From contig CAZZIU010000019.1 of the NCBI GenBank assembly GCA_964654545.1, forward strand, positions 1-51,963: 51,963 bases of DNA. The letters run 5' to 3'. Source of the DNA: JABMOV01 sp964654545. GTDB taxonomy: Bacteria > Fidelibacterota > Marinisomatia > Marinisomatales > JABMOV01. The notes under the pieces are model-generated. The model was given only the letters and a program-made list of their open reading frames with translations, did no database searches and was not told the origin of the DNA. The first letter of the stretch is position 1, and each line of letters starts with the position of its first letter. Shown in pieces: positions 1 to 9,712 of this stretch. Both the position numbers and the translations under genes were made by a program.

Positions 1-188
1 GTTGAATTACTTGAACCAACATAGGGTTTTGGCCCTTGATTCAAGGCATCAGCTTTGCCCATAACAGGTTGACTGACATGCGAACCCGCCAAATATTTAG
101 CTTTGACATTTTCTACGTTTCCGTTTGCAGCGAACAATGTCCAGCTCATGGCGAGCACGATGCCTACTGTTAGCATTTTTCTGCTCAT
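1..188 (-). CDS. Partial secreted protein, fourth gene of the TonB cassette operon
   Basis: The first 62 codons of a minus-strand gene run off the left edge. The ATG at 188-186 is preceded by a strong AAGGAG ribosome site. The first ~21 residues form a signal peptide: a basic start (MSRKM), a hydrophobic core and an AxA-like end (LFAAN). The exported part that is visible (KAKYLAGSHVSQP) matches no family I recognise. It lies 65 bases after the PorV-like gene in the same direction, so it is probably the last part of that operon. Only the signal peptide and reading frame are certain; the function is unknown. Confidence 0.75.
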   Translation of the reverse strand, partial: MSRKMLTVGIVLAMSWTLFAANGNVENVKAKYLAGSHVSQPVMGKADALNQGPKPYVGSSNS

Positions 189-207
189 GATTTCTCCTTT
201 ATTTCCT

Positions 208-239
208 CTTTCTTGCAAGAAAGACGACTGTTAATCGTC
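208..239 (-). promoter_or_regulatory. Inverted repeats between the PorV-like gene and the next gene
   Basis: A perfect 16-base palindrome (CTTTCTTGCAAGAAAG, 208-223) adjoins a second hairpin with GACGA/TCGTC arms and a 7-base loop (223-239). Read on the minus strand, the second hairpin is followed by TTTCTT. It may be a weak attenuator, an RNA-stability element or an operator lowering expression of the downstream gene. The structure is visible; the role is a guess. Confidence 0.35.
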
Positions 240-253
240 ATTCAATTCTTTTA

Positions 254-1345
254 TTAGAAGGCAACCTTAAATGTTAACCAACTAACACCATCAAAAATAT
301 AAGTAGTCCGATATGAATAGTCTACAGAAATTCCCATCCCTGTAACCTGGGACAAGTCCAACCCAAAACCAAAGGCCGGCCCCCAAATGAATTCTTCATT
401 TTTACTATCATACTGTTGGTCATCACCGTCATCTTCAGTATCCTCAATATTATCTTCTCCATAAGGCTCTGGATCATAACCGATTGTTATCCCGCTTCTA
501 AGATAGATCAACCCCAGTGCGTTAAACTCTGCTCCAAAGCGATACTCGTCAAATGAGAAGTTATTATTAAGAAAGGATGCTGCAACCACAAGTTTCCCCG
601 CGCCAAAATCAATTGGCCCATAGGAGGTGCCCAGTTCCAGTGTCGTTGGCATCTCAAAGGATTGCAGGACTACGCTATACCATTCGTTTGGTGTGCCCGG
701 GTCTGAATCTACCGGTTGATGTTGTTGTTCTAAGTCCGATCCATTAAAGACCATATTAAGACCGAGGTTCTTCAAAGAAACACCCAAATGCAATCCGTTT
801 GGCTTAGCGTGGTATTGGACCCCCGCGTCAAGGGTAGCTCCTTTTGCATTTTCATTTATGATTGATTCAGATATGAAGCGGACGTCTGCACCGAAGTTTA
901 TTCTGTCGGTCATTTTCCTTGCATACAAAAATGCAATATTGAAAAAGGCTGGTGAATAAAATTCTCCGGTCCCTTCTGTTTCCGTATAGGTTGTAACGGG
1001 AATTTTGCCAAAATCCATTGATTTTAGATTTATACCAAAGATATTTCTTCCACCAACAGAACTCGCAATCCCAAATGATGAGATTGTGATATCGGCCAGC
1101 CATTTTGTTTGTGAAAACATGGCTTCACCGGTCGTGCTCATTCCACTAACCCCGGCAACGTTCCACTCAACCGCTTCTATTCCGGATATACCAGCGACAT
1201 AAGCACCGGCCATGGCCGTTGCCTGCGATCCATTGGGAATCATCAATTCCTGCGCTCCTGCTGTACCTCGCCGGTTTTTGCTACCCGCTTCTAGAAGTCC
1301 TACAATTGTGATAATTGTAACAATTAAAAATACTGTCTTTTTCAT
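254..1345 (-). CDS. PorV/PorQ-like outer-membrane barrel protein (UPF0164-like), cassette 1
   Basis: A 363-residue protein with an N-terminal signal sequence (hydrophobic residues about 4-20), followed by the family-typical opening of small residues and glycines (QATAMAGAY at about 41-49, then EWNVAGVSG). The rest alternates beta strands and Asp/Glu-rich turns and ends in Phe (KVAF), as outer-membrane barrels do. PorV-family proteins are FadL-like barrels; in type 9 secretion PorV shuttles substrates from the translocon to the attachment complex. The gene lies 15 bases after the secreted sorting-tail protein, and a related barrel (24684-25763) holds the same place in cassette 2. The WNPAG motif typical of the family is altered here to WNVAG. 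The barrel call is firm; a role in type 9 secretion is inferred. Confidence 0.8.
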   Translation of the reverse strand: MKKTVFLIVTIITIVGLLEAGSKNRRGTAGAQELMIPNGSQATAMAGAYVAGISGIEAVEWNVAGVSGMSTTGEAMFSQTKWLADITISSFGIASSVGGRNIFGINLKSMDFGKIPVTTYTETEGTGEFYSPAFFNIAFLYARKMTDRINFGADVRFISESIINENAKGATLDAGVQYHAKPNGLHLGVSLKNLGLNMVFNGSDLEQQHQPVDSDPGTPNEWYSVVLQSFEMPTTLELGTSYGPIDFGAGKLVVAASFLNNNFSFDEYRFGAEFNALGLIYLRSGITIGYDPEPYGEDNIEDTEDDGDDQQYDSKNEEFIWGPAFGFGLDLSQVTGMGISVDYSYRTTYIFDGVSWLTFKVAF

Positions 1346-1360
1346 TATCAGCTCCTAGGA

Positions 1361-4300
1361 TTAGTATATGCCTAATCGTTCTTCAGGCTGGAATACAGCC
1401 AGTTTCAAAATTCGTTCTCCAATATTTTTACCGGATGAATCTTCAACATCCACATGAATCAGATACATTCCGCTTGCAACTGGAACGCCTGCCCGGTTTC
1501 GCATATCCCAGGATACCCGCCTATCAGAATCATTAACGTCATCAATCGTGTGCGTCATTTTTGAAACCAAATCTCCCGAAAGGGTGAAGATACGTATGGT
1601 GGTTGTCCCTACGCCTAAATTGGTAATGTATACGATATGCTCCTGTGGATTTCTTTCCTCCGGATTATGTCCGTAATAAGGGTTGGGGTATACACCGATT
1701 TGATCTAAGTCGCTCGAAATTGACGAAGACGTTGTAACGCCCGAACCGTTAAATGTGAACGTATCGGTACCGGCTATGAGCGGATTGGGGAATACCAGCC
1801 TGAATATATTATCAAATTCAAACCGCGACGTCCCTGAGTTGAACCCAATTACCCACCCCATCTTTGAAGCGTCATCTGCAAAGTCATATGTCGCCGTCGC
1901 ATTGTAGTCTTCGAAGACAGGTATTATTTGAATGTTCGCCGTAAACTTGTATGTCAGACTATCATCCAGCGCCCACCATCTGGCCGGTTTTGCGCCAGCC
2001 ACTTGATAAACGGCTACATTAATCCTGCGATCATCCTGGGTGTCCCACAATTCAAAAGGCACCATTAACGTGTCTGCTGTTGCGCTACCAGTCAACACCT
2101 GGACATTGTAATATGACGCAATAGATCCTGTCTCAGAGAACCGAATCTCAACATCCCGTTGCAGTAAATCATTGGTAGGCATGCCATCGGGGGCAGGCAC
2201 CAGACCGTTGTATGCTACATTTAAAAAGTTTATGAAGGCCGCCCAGTAATCAGCGTCGCCACCTGCTCCCAAACCGGAAAATACCAGGCTCGTGGAGGTG
2301 TCAGCGTCAACCGATGCATAGGCTGAGTCTGCACCAGTAATGTCGAACATTCCCTGCTCGGCAGTAAAAATAAACCCATCTGTTATTTGCTTATTTACAT
2401 AAACATCTGTCGGCTCGACTCCGCCGGCTGCATCTGTAAGCGCATCAAAGTAATCCTGAGTTACGGGGAAAAGCGTACTGTCTAAAATAACATCGCTCCC
2501 CTGCGTTAGCGTCCAATGATGAACGCTATCAACAATATTGATAGTAATGTCATAATCAAGATTGGTCAGTAAATAGGGGTCAATCACAATCGGGTTGAAT
2601 TGGGTTGCTGCCACACCGGTGGAATGAACCACATCAATAACATCGTCATAGGTGTTTGCCAGTGTGTTGCCAACCCCCGTGTTACCGGGAACTACCGTCA
2701 GCGGTTTGAAGGTGCTTTCTATGGTTTTTGGTGCCGTCGCCCCATCATAGGCGTAAGATGTAACAGTGAAATAATAGACACGGTTATTGATGAGTGCCGC
2801 ATTCCCTCGAACCGCATCCTGGTCGATTTCAACGTAATGCAGCAAGCCCGTATCGTCACCAAATTGCACTGGTTGGCTTAAGAGAAGTCCCGTATTCAGG
2901 TCCAGTGTTTCATCCGTTATAATTTTAACTTCGTCAATTTCATCATATGTTGCGATGCGTTGCCAGGGACCCGTTGGAGATTCTCCCTGGTATACATTGT
3001 ACCCCTGGAAATTGTAACCTAAACAATTGTAGTCCGTTACTTCGTCTAAATTTGTTTCCCAGGAGAGGATCACCTTCTTATCCAGTTGGGCCACAGTCAC
3101 GTCCGGCGCAACGGGGCTACATAAGTCAAAATTTGAATCAAATGCATTTTGCGCAAATTTATCAAAATATTTGAATACCAGCACACTTGTGAGTGGATCT
3201 GGACCAGCACCAATTATCACACAACCTACAACCTCTTGCGTGTCACCCGGGGCCATAGTAAAGGGTCCTGACGTCATCAGAAACCGTCGGTCCCCGCTGG
3301 GGTGATCCATTGCATCTAACCATCCGGCACCTGTAACGGGGTCGCCGTTACCATAAAAAACCGATGGCTGATTTGTGGTTGGATCAATATAATCGCCACC
3401 ACTTATTCCAATTTTTCCATTCATATAATTGTACGTTTCTTCTGCTGTTTCAGGATCCCCATAATTATCATCCCCTCTGATATATTTTACAAAGCTGCTA
3501 AGCGGTAACGTTCTCTTTCCGGGTAGATCTTTTTTATGATATCCCAATTCTTTAGACCATGTTAAAATGGTTGCCGTGTCTCCCGGCGAAGGAACGGTAG
3601 GACCCTGGAAAAAGTCCGATCCGGACACAGGAGCTGCGGTACCATAAGTAACATCGGATCCATCATTGTAGGTAAACCCGACAGACAGTGACGTATCGCA
3701 ACCAACAAAATCGTCATTAGCATCACCCACGTCGTCGTCGTGCCAAATGGAAACAAACATGGAATCAATGGGCTGGGTCCCTTTGTTTACCATAACCCAG
3801 CGAATAAACATGGTGTTACCAAGTGCATCATTGGGTGGACGGTCAAAACCAAAGATGGATGTTTGTACCTCAATATTCAGCGGTTGTGTTGCCCATAGCG
3901 GTGTGTGTATATCCGGGTTTCCGTCGTTCATGACATACCAGTGAAACTGATCACCCAATATATCGGGATAATCAATGGTATAATCATATGCACCATCGCC
4001 ATCAACGTCTACAAAAGGCGCTCCCAGGCTTACGGGCCACTCTCTATAGTCGCGAGTGGGGATTGATACGGTTTCAGCCGTTCCGTCATTATTTAAATCC
4101 ATGTTTGCAGTCGATAATCCTGCCAACATTGCGACGATTTCTGCTTTGTATATTCTGTATATTCTGTTGCCCGCATCATCCGGGTTGCCCGCATAGGGTC
4201 CCGGCTCAAACTCACAGGTATATTCTGCCGCGGCTGTTCGAATTGAATTGTCTACGATACCGGCCAACCACAATCCGGCCTGAAACACAGCAGTTTTTTG

Positions 4301-4552
4301 ACTGCCTTTTGGCCACTCCAGCCCGGAATTACCTGTGACATGGTAACTCACAAAATCCCCATGGTTTCCATGGTAGGTGGAGATTTGGTTGCCATCCCAC
4401 AATTCATGCTCCAGTGTCGCTGTTTTAGCGTTCAGCAGATTGTGCAAATTGGTACTGTCGTCTTTATTGTCCTTAGCGTTCGCAATTGAAAACACCAATG
4501 CTAAGCTAAGCGCTGTAAAATTAATGATTTTTACCATTCGTTTTACCTTCAT
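1361..4552 (-). CDS. Large secreted protein with C-terminal sorting domain, cassette 1
   Basis: A 1063-residue exported protein. Residues 1-26 are a signal peptide ending IANAK. Residues ~140-210 contain Asp-rich loops (DLNNDGTAE, DVDGDGAYD) of the calcium-binding type. A fibronectin-III-like domain spans ~480-611 (KVILSWE to VYYFTVTSYAYD). The last ~110 residues form an Ig-like/FlgD-type sorting domain opening with VYPNPYYG, with a GMYLIHV strand near the end; about ten extra residues follow the usual end. The middle resembles the cassette 2 protein (21565-24687) in order and wording, so they are paralogues. The start follows a GGAG site. It is probably surface-exposed and partners the adjacent TonB receptor. 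No enzymatic motif was seen and the ligand is unknown. Confidence 0.8.
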   Translation of the reverse strand: MKVKRMVKIINFTALSLALVFSIANAKDNKDDSTNLHNLLNAKTATLEHELWDGNQISTYHGNHGDFVSYHVTGNSGLEWPKGSQKTAVFQAGLWLAGIVDNSIRTAAAEYTCEFEPGPYAGNPDDAGNRIYRIYKAEIVAMLAGLSTANMDLNNDGTAETVSIPTRDYREWPVSLGAPFVDVDGDGAYDYTIDYPDILGDQFHWYVMNDGNPDIHTPLWATQPLNIEVQTSIFGFDRPPNDALGNTMFIRWVMVNKGTQPIDSMFVSIWHDDDVGDANDDFVGCDTSLSVGFTYNDGSDVTYGTAAPVSGSDFFQGPTVPSPGDTATILTWSKELGYHKKDLPGKRTLPLSSFVKYIRGDDNYGDPETAEETYNYMNGKIGISGGDYIDPTTNQPSVFYGNGDPVTGAGWLDAMDHPSGDRRFLMTSGPFTMAPGDTQEVVGCVIIGAGPDPLTSVLVFKYFDKFAQNAFDSNFDLCSPVAPDVTVAQLDKKVILSWETNLDEVTDYNCLGYNFQGYNVYQGESPTGPWQRIATYDEIDEVKIITDETLDLNTGLLLSQPVQFGDDTGLLHYVEIDQDAVRGNAALINNRVYYFTVTSYAYDGATAPKTIESTFKPLTVVPGNTGVGNTLANTYDDVIDVVHSTGVAATQFNPIVIDPYLLTNLDYDITINIVDSVHHWTLTQGSDVILDSTLFPVTQDYFDALTDAAGGVEPTDVYVNKQITDGFIFTAEQGMFDITGADSAYASVDADTSTSLVFSGLGAGGDADYWAAFINFLNVAYNGLVPAPDGMPTNDLLQRDVEIRFSETGSIASYYNVQVLTGSATADTLMVPFELWDTQDDRRINVAVYQVAGAKPARWWALDDSLTYKFTANIQIIPVFEDYNATATYDFADDASKMGWVIGFNSGTSRFEFDNIFRLVFPNPLIAGTDTFTFNGSGVTTSSSISSDLDQIGVYPNPYYGHNPEERNPQEHIVYITNLGVGTTTIRIFTLSGDLVSKMTHTIDDVNDSDRRVSWDMRNRAGVPVASGMYLIHVDVEDSSGKNIGERILKLAVFQPEERLGIY

Positions 4553-4585
4553 TGATTGTTGCTCCTATGATGGTTTATGGTCGAT

Positions 4586-7500
4586 TTAAAACTCAACCCG
4601 GAGACCAAGCTTTACTTGCCTTGGTGGACCCCAATTGTATGGATGTGAAATAAAGGACTTATATAAATCCGAACCGATATTTGATCCATAGGGATTAAGC
4701 CATATTGCCTGGCCCTCGGATGACGCCAGCCAATTGTCGTTGCCCGGTTCGCCGGTTGCAGCATAAACGTCATTTACGATTTCCGTGTTTAATAAATTGG
4801 TTATTTGTGCATAGGCCGCAAGATAAACATTGTTTATTCTGAATCCTTTATCGATTTGCAGGTTCAAACTAAAGCTAGAGGGCATAACGCCGGAATTTAA
4901 ACCAGCAACAGGTTGTGCCGGGTTGGATGTGTCAAACACCTCAGAGCGCACTCTCGATGGTGTGTATCTCCTGCCCGACCCATATTCTGCTAAAAGATTA
5001 ATACCAAACATAGGAATGATATCTTTTTCACCCATTCTGTAATCAATAACGATATTTGCAGTGTGTCTCTGATCAAACTCAAGCGGTGACACAAAGGTGG
5101 GATAATTCCCCGATTGCCACGCAATGGTGTATTGTCGAGTGGAATTTGAACCGGTTCCACCTGCATACTGCAAAGTATAATTAGCCGACAACTGAACACG
5201 ATTTATTCTCCGCACGTTTAATGCCAGAGACAGACCTTTTACCGTTCCATAGTCGCCATTAACGTATAAGGCATATACGGTAGGATAAGCTGCCTCGTTG
5301 CCACCGACCTGGTTGACGTTTCTAATTTGAACATAGCCCGTCATCTGCTTATAAAACACCGTCATGTCTAAGCTTACATCGTTGGTCACCAATTGCTTGA
5401 AACCAATTTCATACTGAGTTGTCTCAACCGGCTGTAAATCCGGGTTGCTGCTTGTGGTATAATTACCCTGCTGCATGTTTGCTAAAAATCGGGTATAACT
5501 GATAAACATTCGGTTTAATTCTGGTTGTTGAATGAACTTTCCATACTGGGCGTGGAATACTGTTCTATCCGTAACCGGNNNNNNNNNNNNNNNNNNNNNN
5601 NNNNNNNNNNNNNNNNNNNNNNNNNNNNNNNNNNNNNNNNNNNNNNNNNNNNNNNNNNNNNNNNNNNNNNNNNNNNNNTCATCCAAATAAACCGTCTCAG
5701 CCAGATTGCCAAAGGTATTAATGACCACATTGTTCGCTCCGCCAGTGGCAGGGTTAAACCTATAGTTGTTTGGATCAATGTAATCGTACCGCAGACCAGC
5801 ATTCAAAATCATATCTTTAAGTTCGAGCTTATCTTGAACAAAGAGTGCACCGATGACTGGCTTTCTTGCTCCATTGTCCCCGGAGTTTAAGTTTTTGGTG
5901 CCCGTAACATCATACCCAATATTTTCAGCGTAAGCCCCTTCATAAGTATTGTAGATACGATCATCATAGTAGGCTTCATATTCAGAATCTGAAATGGATG
6001 AATCTTGATTGGTGTCCCACTTTGCCCATTTATCATACCAGTTGCCATTAAATTGAATCGAGTCTTCTCCCGGTATGGCAGATATTGCCAAAAACAATAG
6101 TGAATCTTTTTGAGCCAGTGAATAAGGAGCATTATTCTGAAACGTTGACGCAAGCCTGATGGGTGCCGCTATTCTATAAAACCTGATGTTGTAGTCGCGA
6201 TAATCAAAACCGGCCTTTAATTCATGTTTTCCCATCTGTTTCGTAACCGTGCCCTTGAACCCATTGTAAATAATTTTGTTTTTAACATATTCGTCATAAA
6301 CGCGTCCTGCAAATGAATATTGCACCACAGAGTCTGTCAAGACAGGTTGGGTTCCAGCTGTTGGAAAAAGCGGGTTAACCCATGAAGAATCTACGTAATC
6401 GTACCGTTTGCCATATTGAACATACGGCAATTCTTCCGAAGCGGATCCATCATCAAACAAAAATTTACCGTTTCCTTTCTTATACATTGGGTCATATTCC
6501 TCATAATAATCTTCATATCGACTATATTGAAATGAAAAATATGTATTTGTAGATAAAGCCCCCGTCAACCGAGCATATGTGGTTTGAGTTTTGGAATCCT
6601 CTCTTGGGAATCGAAGCCGAAGTGTTCCATTGTCATTGTAGTAATCAAATACACTTCGACCGTGGATATAAGCGTCTCGTCTATCGGAATAATATGTTCC
6701 ACCGGTCTTTAATTTGAAAGGCAATCCAACAATCTCTTTTAAGTCAAACAAGATATTGCCGCTCACCATTGTTCTTTTTGAATCATTATTTGGCAATGGC
6801 CCATTTCTATATTTAATATCATTTCCATTAATGAAAAAAGCATCATGTCTGCCATTCCCATTTTCATCTACATAAGGTTCTGCAGCCGTTACGGGACCTC
6901 TTCCCCGTGATGCAATTGTGCTTTCTCTGTCCCATACTCCGTTACCGTTGAGGTCTGTAAAAGCCTCACCGTTTGTCGGAATTCCAAGGTTTTTGTCTAA
7001 ATCGCCAACGTAAACTGCGTGTGTTCCCCACGTTGGGTGTGCATCTGCGATTGCCCTTGTTTCACCCGATAAGAAATATTTTACCCACGCTAATCCAGGA
7101 ACTGGCCCGGATATTGCGCCAGATAGCAATTGATTTCCATAGGAATATACCATCGGATCGCCGCCGTCATCTTTTTGCCACATGGCATCTGTTAACGTCT
7201 CAAATGACGAGTGAAATCTATCTCGTCCTTCTTTTGTGGTGGTATTAATAATTCCCGAGTTGGCGGATCCGTATTCTGCATTAAACCCCCCAGCCTGGAA
7301 TGAAATTTCTTCCATGGCCGTATTGGGAATTTCCATTGTTCCCCGGTCGGGTGTTGCGCTTACTCCGCCCGTTGCTGTTCCAGCTGCAGAAAAGCTCGAA
7401 TAAGGGTTATTGACATAAACACCGTCAATATAATATCCAACTTCATCTGAACGCCCACCGCGGACATGTAAATCGCCACCAGTGTTCACGACGCCTGTTT

Positions 7501-7972
7501 GTAGCGAAACAATATCTTTGTATCCGCGAACGGACATATTTTGGATATCTTCCGATCGGACAACGCGGACTTCATTGGTTGCGTTAATTTCAATCAATGG
7601 CTTTTCTGCGATCACAGTAACCGCATGTCCTTCGATAGCTTCTGTACCCATTTTCACGGAATATAAATTTGTTGTAAGGTCTTTAGTCGCCCGTACGTTC
7701 TCGATAGTAACCGTCGCGTAGCCAATAAATGTAAATTTTACATTGTACAATCCTGGCGGTACAAATAGAACAACAAAATCTCCATTCAGGTCTGTTGCCG
7801 CCCCAAAGGAAGTCCCTTCTAACACAACGTTTACGCCGGGCAGGGGATTGCCGTTTTCTTCGTCAATCACCGTTCCTGTTATTTTGCCGGTCTCTCCAGC
7901 AAAAAGCGAAAGTGGTACTAGGATAATTGTGAGTAATACGAGTACAAAACGTGCTTGATGACGCTTAATCAT
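4586..7972 (-). CDS. TonB-dependent receptor with carboxypeptidase-regulatory domain, cassette 1 (interrupted by gap)
   Basis: An outer-membrane active-transport receptor of about 1128 residues plus the sequence lost in the gap. In order: signal peptide (1-25), CarboxypepD_reg-like/DUF4480 beta domain (~28-115, GTVIDEENGNPLPGVNV), plug (~125-240, with DLHVRGGRSDEVGYYIDG), then a barrel ending in KLGLRVEF. Extracellular-loop regions carry calcium-type sequences: DLNGNGVWD, DENGNGRHD and a textbook EF-hand loop DTNQDSSISDSE (5981-6016). The 100-N gap at 5579-5678 falls in the barrel; the frame reads on across it, but the number of missing residues is unknown. It starts after GGAGAGAG, as the cassette 2 receptor does, and has a promoter at 8063-8090. 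The substrate is unknown. Confidence 0.9.
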   Translation of the reverse strand: MIKRHQARFVLVLLTIILVPLSLFAGETGKITGTVIDEENGNPLPGVNVVLEGTSFGAATDLNGDFVVLFVPPGLYNVKFTFIGYATVTIENVRATKDLTTNLYSVKMGTEAIEGHAVTVIAEKPLIEINATNEVRVVRSEDIQNMSVRGYKDIVSLQTGVVNTGGDLHVRGGRSDEVGYYIDGVYVNNPYSSFSAAGTATGGVSATPDRGTMEIPNTAMEEISFQAGGFNAEYGSANSGIINTTTKEGRDRFHSSFETLTDAMWQKDDGGDPMVYSYGNQLLSGAISGPVPGLAWVKYFLSGETRAIADAHPTWGTHAVYVGDLDKNLGIPTNGEAFTDLNGNGVWDRESTIASRGRGPVTAAEPYVDENGNGRHDAFFINGNDIKYRNGPLPNNDSKRTMVSGNILFDLKEIVGLPFKLKTGGTYYSDRRDAYIHGRSVFDYYNDNGTLRLRFPREDSKTQTTYARLTGALSTNTYFSFQYSRYEDYYEEYDPMYKKGNGKFLFDDGSASEELPYVQYGKRYDYVDSSWVNPLFPTAGTQPVLTDSVVQYSFAGRVYDEYVKNKIIYNGFKGTVTKQMGKHELKAGFDYRDYNIRFYRIAAPIRLASTFQNNAPYSLAQKDSLLFLAISAIPGEDSIQFNGNWYDKWAKWDTNQDSSISDSEYEAYYDDRIYNTYEGAYAENIGYDVTGTKNLNSGDNGARKPVIGALFVQDKLELKDMILNAGLRYDYIDPNNYRFNPATGGANNVVINTFGNLAETVYLDXXXXXXXXXXXXXXXXXXXXXXXXXXXXXXXXXXPVTDRTVFHAQYGKFIQQPELNRMFISYTRFLANMQQGNYTTSSNPDLQPVETTQYEIGFKQLVTNDVSLDMTVFYKQMTGYVQIRNVNQVGGNEAAYPTVYALYVNGDYGTVKGLSLALNVRRINRVQLSANYTLQYAGGTGSNSTRQYTIAWQSGNYPTFVSPLEFDQRHTANIVIDYRMGEKDIIPMFGINLLAEYGSGRRYTPSRVRSEVFDTSNPAQPVAGLNSGVMPSSFSLNLQIDKGFRINNVYLAAYAQITNLLNTEIVNDVYAATGEPGNDNWLASSEGQAIWLNPYGSNIGSDLYKSFISHPYNWGPPRQVKLGLRVEF
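5579..5678. other. Assembly gap (100 N) inside TonB receptor 1
   Basis: Exactly 100 N, the placeholder scaffolders use for a gap of unknown size. It removes part of the barrel just before the PVTDRTVFHAQYGKF strand. In the second receptor the matching stretch is longer than 33 residues, so the real gap is probably more than 100 bases. Confidence 0.97.
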
Positions 7973-8224
7973 GTGCTCTCTCCATTCTTTTCTAATTTTT
8001 TTGTGCAGAGTGATTGCAATCCCTCGAAAGAACTCCGCAATAAAAATTCCTTGGGAGGTAATATTATACCTAGCATAACCGGATAGTCAAGGGTAAAAAG
8101 GGGGCGGCTTACAATGTCATTTTTAGAGGAGCCGGTTGTCCTCTTTATAGGGTGATCTTGTTTTTATTAAACCGTTTCATCTTTAATAAATGTATTTATC
8201 AGTTTTGACAATTAATTTCCCGCC
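7973..8224. promoter_or_regulatory. Divergent intergenic region between TonB receptor 1 and the transglutaminase operon
   Basis: This 252-base spacer holds the minus-strand promoter listed at 8063-8090 and a hairpin at 8125-8144 (AGAGGA and TCCTCT arms, 8-base loop) of unknown role. For the plus-strand operon I find no convincing -35/-10 pair: a TTGACA near 8203 lies too close to the start codon. The leader of the receptor mRNA would be about 80 nucleotides and ends with the GGAGAGAG ribosome site. Confidence 0.5.
8063..8090 (-). promoter_or_regulatory. Sigma70-type promoter for cassette 1
   Basis: On the minus strand TTGACT (8090-8085) and TATAAT (8068-8063) are separated by 16 bases. This is a near-consensus housekeeping promoter about 90 bases upstream of the receptor start codon at 7972. 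It probably drives the whole operon, since the gaps between genes are only 15-65 bases. Confidence 0.65.
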
Positions 8225-9712
8225 ATGATATTCAAACAAGCTCTTGCCCGACGAAGTTATCTCCTTCTTTTGTTTGGGGTATGGTTCCTGCTATCGGGTT
8301 ACCTGCTTAAACAAAATTATATAGACAAAAGCAGGGCCTATTCGCTGGCATCCCTGGCAACCGGCATAAAAGAGATTCCCAGTGATTCTGAGTGGATGAA
8401 CATTTATCACAACGGCCAAAAAATGGGGTATACCTTATCATCGCTGTCTAACCTTGGAGGCGATGGGTATGGTATCAGCAGCATTACCAAGCTGCGACCG
8501 ATTATCGCCGGGATGAATGCAGATGTTTCCATCTCTAATCGCGTGAAAGTGGATACCCTTTTTCGTCTACGATCTTTTGATTTTCGTCTTATTTCTGACC
8601 AAATCTCCACGCATATTAGTGGAGAACGCAAAGGTCTTGAGCTGGTTCTTAAAATTCAACAAGGAAAAGATATCTCTACACAAAAGCGTTCACTGCCCAA
8701 GGAAGTATATTCTTATCTGGGGTTACAGCCCATGGTCGCATGGAAAGGAATCAAACCGGGGGAACGAATTAAAGTGCCCTCTTTCGATCCCGTATCAATG
8801 GACATGGGTGAAATGGAAATATTTCACGAGGGCAAAGAGGATATTACGATTGGAGAGCAGGTCTATCGGCTTAACAAGATCCGGGTCGAGTTTCGCGGTA
8901 TACCATCAATGTTTTGGCTGGATGATAATGGATTAACCTATCGTGAACAATCCGTGCTTGGCCTGGTAATGGAGCGTACAACCCCTTCAGAAGCACTTCA
9001 ATTTAATGACGGTCCCGTCGACATTATCGATACCTATGCAATTCCAGTTGATGTTCCTATCAGAAACCGCGAACAAGTTCAACAGCTGGTTCTCGAAATT
9101 GATGGGTTAGACAGTGAACTATTGCGACAAATGGAATCCGGTCGACAACAAATCGTTCAGGAAAACCCTATAATTCTTAGGCTCATATCTGAGGATATTT
9201 TGGCCAACGATGATGCCCTTGCGCCCTTTCTCATGGCCACCCCCATTCTTCAGTGCGCCAACCCGCGCATAGTGAACCTAGCACGAAATATCACGAGCCC
9301 GTATCCCAATAAGCGTGACAAAGTCAATGCGCTCACCGATTGGGTGTTTGAGAGCCTTGAAAAAAGAGCGGTTGTAAGCCTGGGATCGGCGATTGATATT
9401 CTTGATGGAATGGCAGGAGATTGCAGTGAACATACAACCCTGTACACCGCCCTGAGTCGCAGCCTGGGAATACCCACAAAAATGAATATTGGAATCGTAT
9501 ATCTTCAAGGGCGCTATCTTTACCATGCCTGGCCTTCCGTTTATCTGGATGGAAATTGGATTTCGGTCGATCCAAGTTTAGGCCAACATCGGGCCGATGC
9601 CACTCATATTGCTCTAATGGAAGGCGATTTCTCACAAATCACGCAACTGGTGCCGATATTGGGGAAAATTAGTATAAAAATTTTAGAACAACATTACCCG
9701 CAGGAATCATGA
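8225..9712 (+). CDS. Membrane-anchored transglutaminase-like protein
   Basis: A 495-residue protein with one N-terminal membrane segment (~14-30), a long extracytoplasmic region and a transglutaminase-like core near the C terminus. The papain-type triad is in place: Cys400 in GDCSEHT, His434 in YHAWPS and Asp449 in DPSLGQ. Bacterial members may be peptidases, amidases or cross-linking enzymes, so the reaction is not settled. The stop overlaps the start of the ABC ATPase (ATGA), so the three genes to 12107 form one operon and probably one envelope function. No clear ribosome site precedes the ATG, but the membrane segment directly after it supports this start. Confidence 0.8.
   Translation: MIFKQALARRSYLLLLFGVWFLLSGYLLKQNYIDKSRAYSLASLATGIKEIPSDSEWMNIYHNGQKMGYTLSSLSNLGGDGYGISSITKLRPIIAGMNADVSISNRVKVDTLFRLRSFDFRLISDQISTHISGERKGLELVLKIQQGKDISTQKRSLPKEVYSYLGLQPMVAWKGIKPGERIKVPSFDPVSMDMGEMEIFHEGKEDITIGEQVYRLNKIRVEFRGIPSMFWLDDNGLTYREQSVLGLVMERTTPSEALQFNDGPVDIIDTYAIPVDVPIRNREQVQQLVLEIDGLDSELLRQMESGRQQIVQENPIILRLISEDILANDDALAPFLMATPILQCANPRIVNLARNITSPYPNKRDKVNALTDWVFESLEKRAVVSLGSAIDILDGMAGDCSEHTTLYTALSRSLGIPTKMNIGIVYLQGRYLYHAWPSVYLDGNWISVDPSLGQHRADATHIALMEGDFSQITQLVPILGKISIKILEQHYPQES

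Noticed and set aside
5515..5890. Open frames on both strands across the 5579-5678 gap
   Set aside because: They exist only because N carries no stops. The real gene there is the TonB receptor, in frame on both sides.
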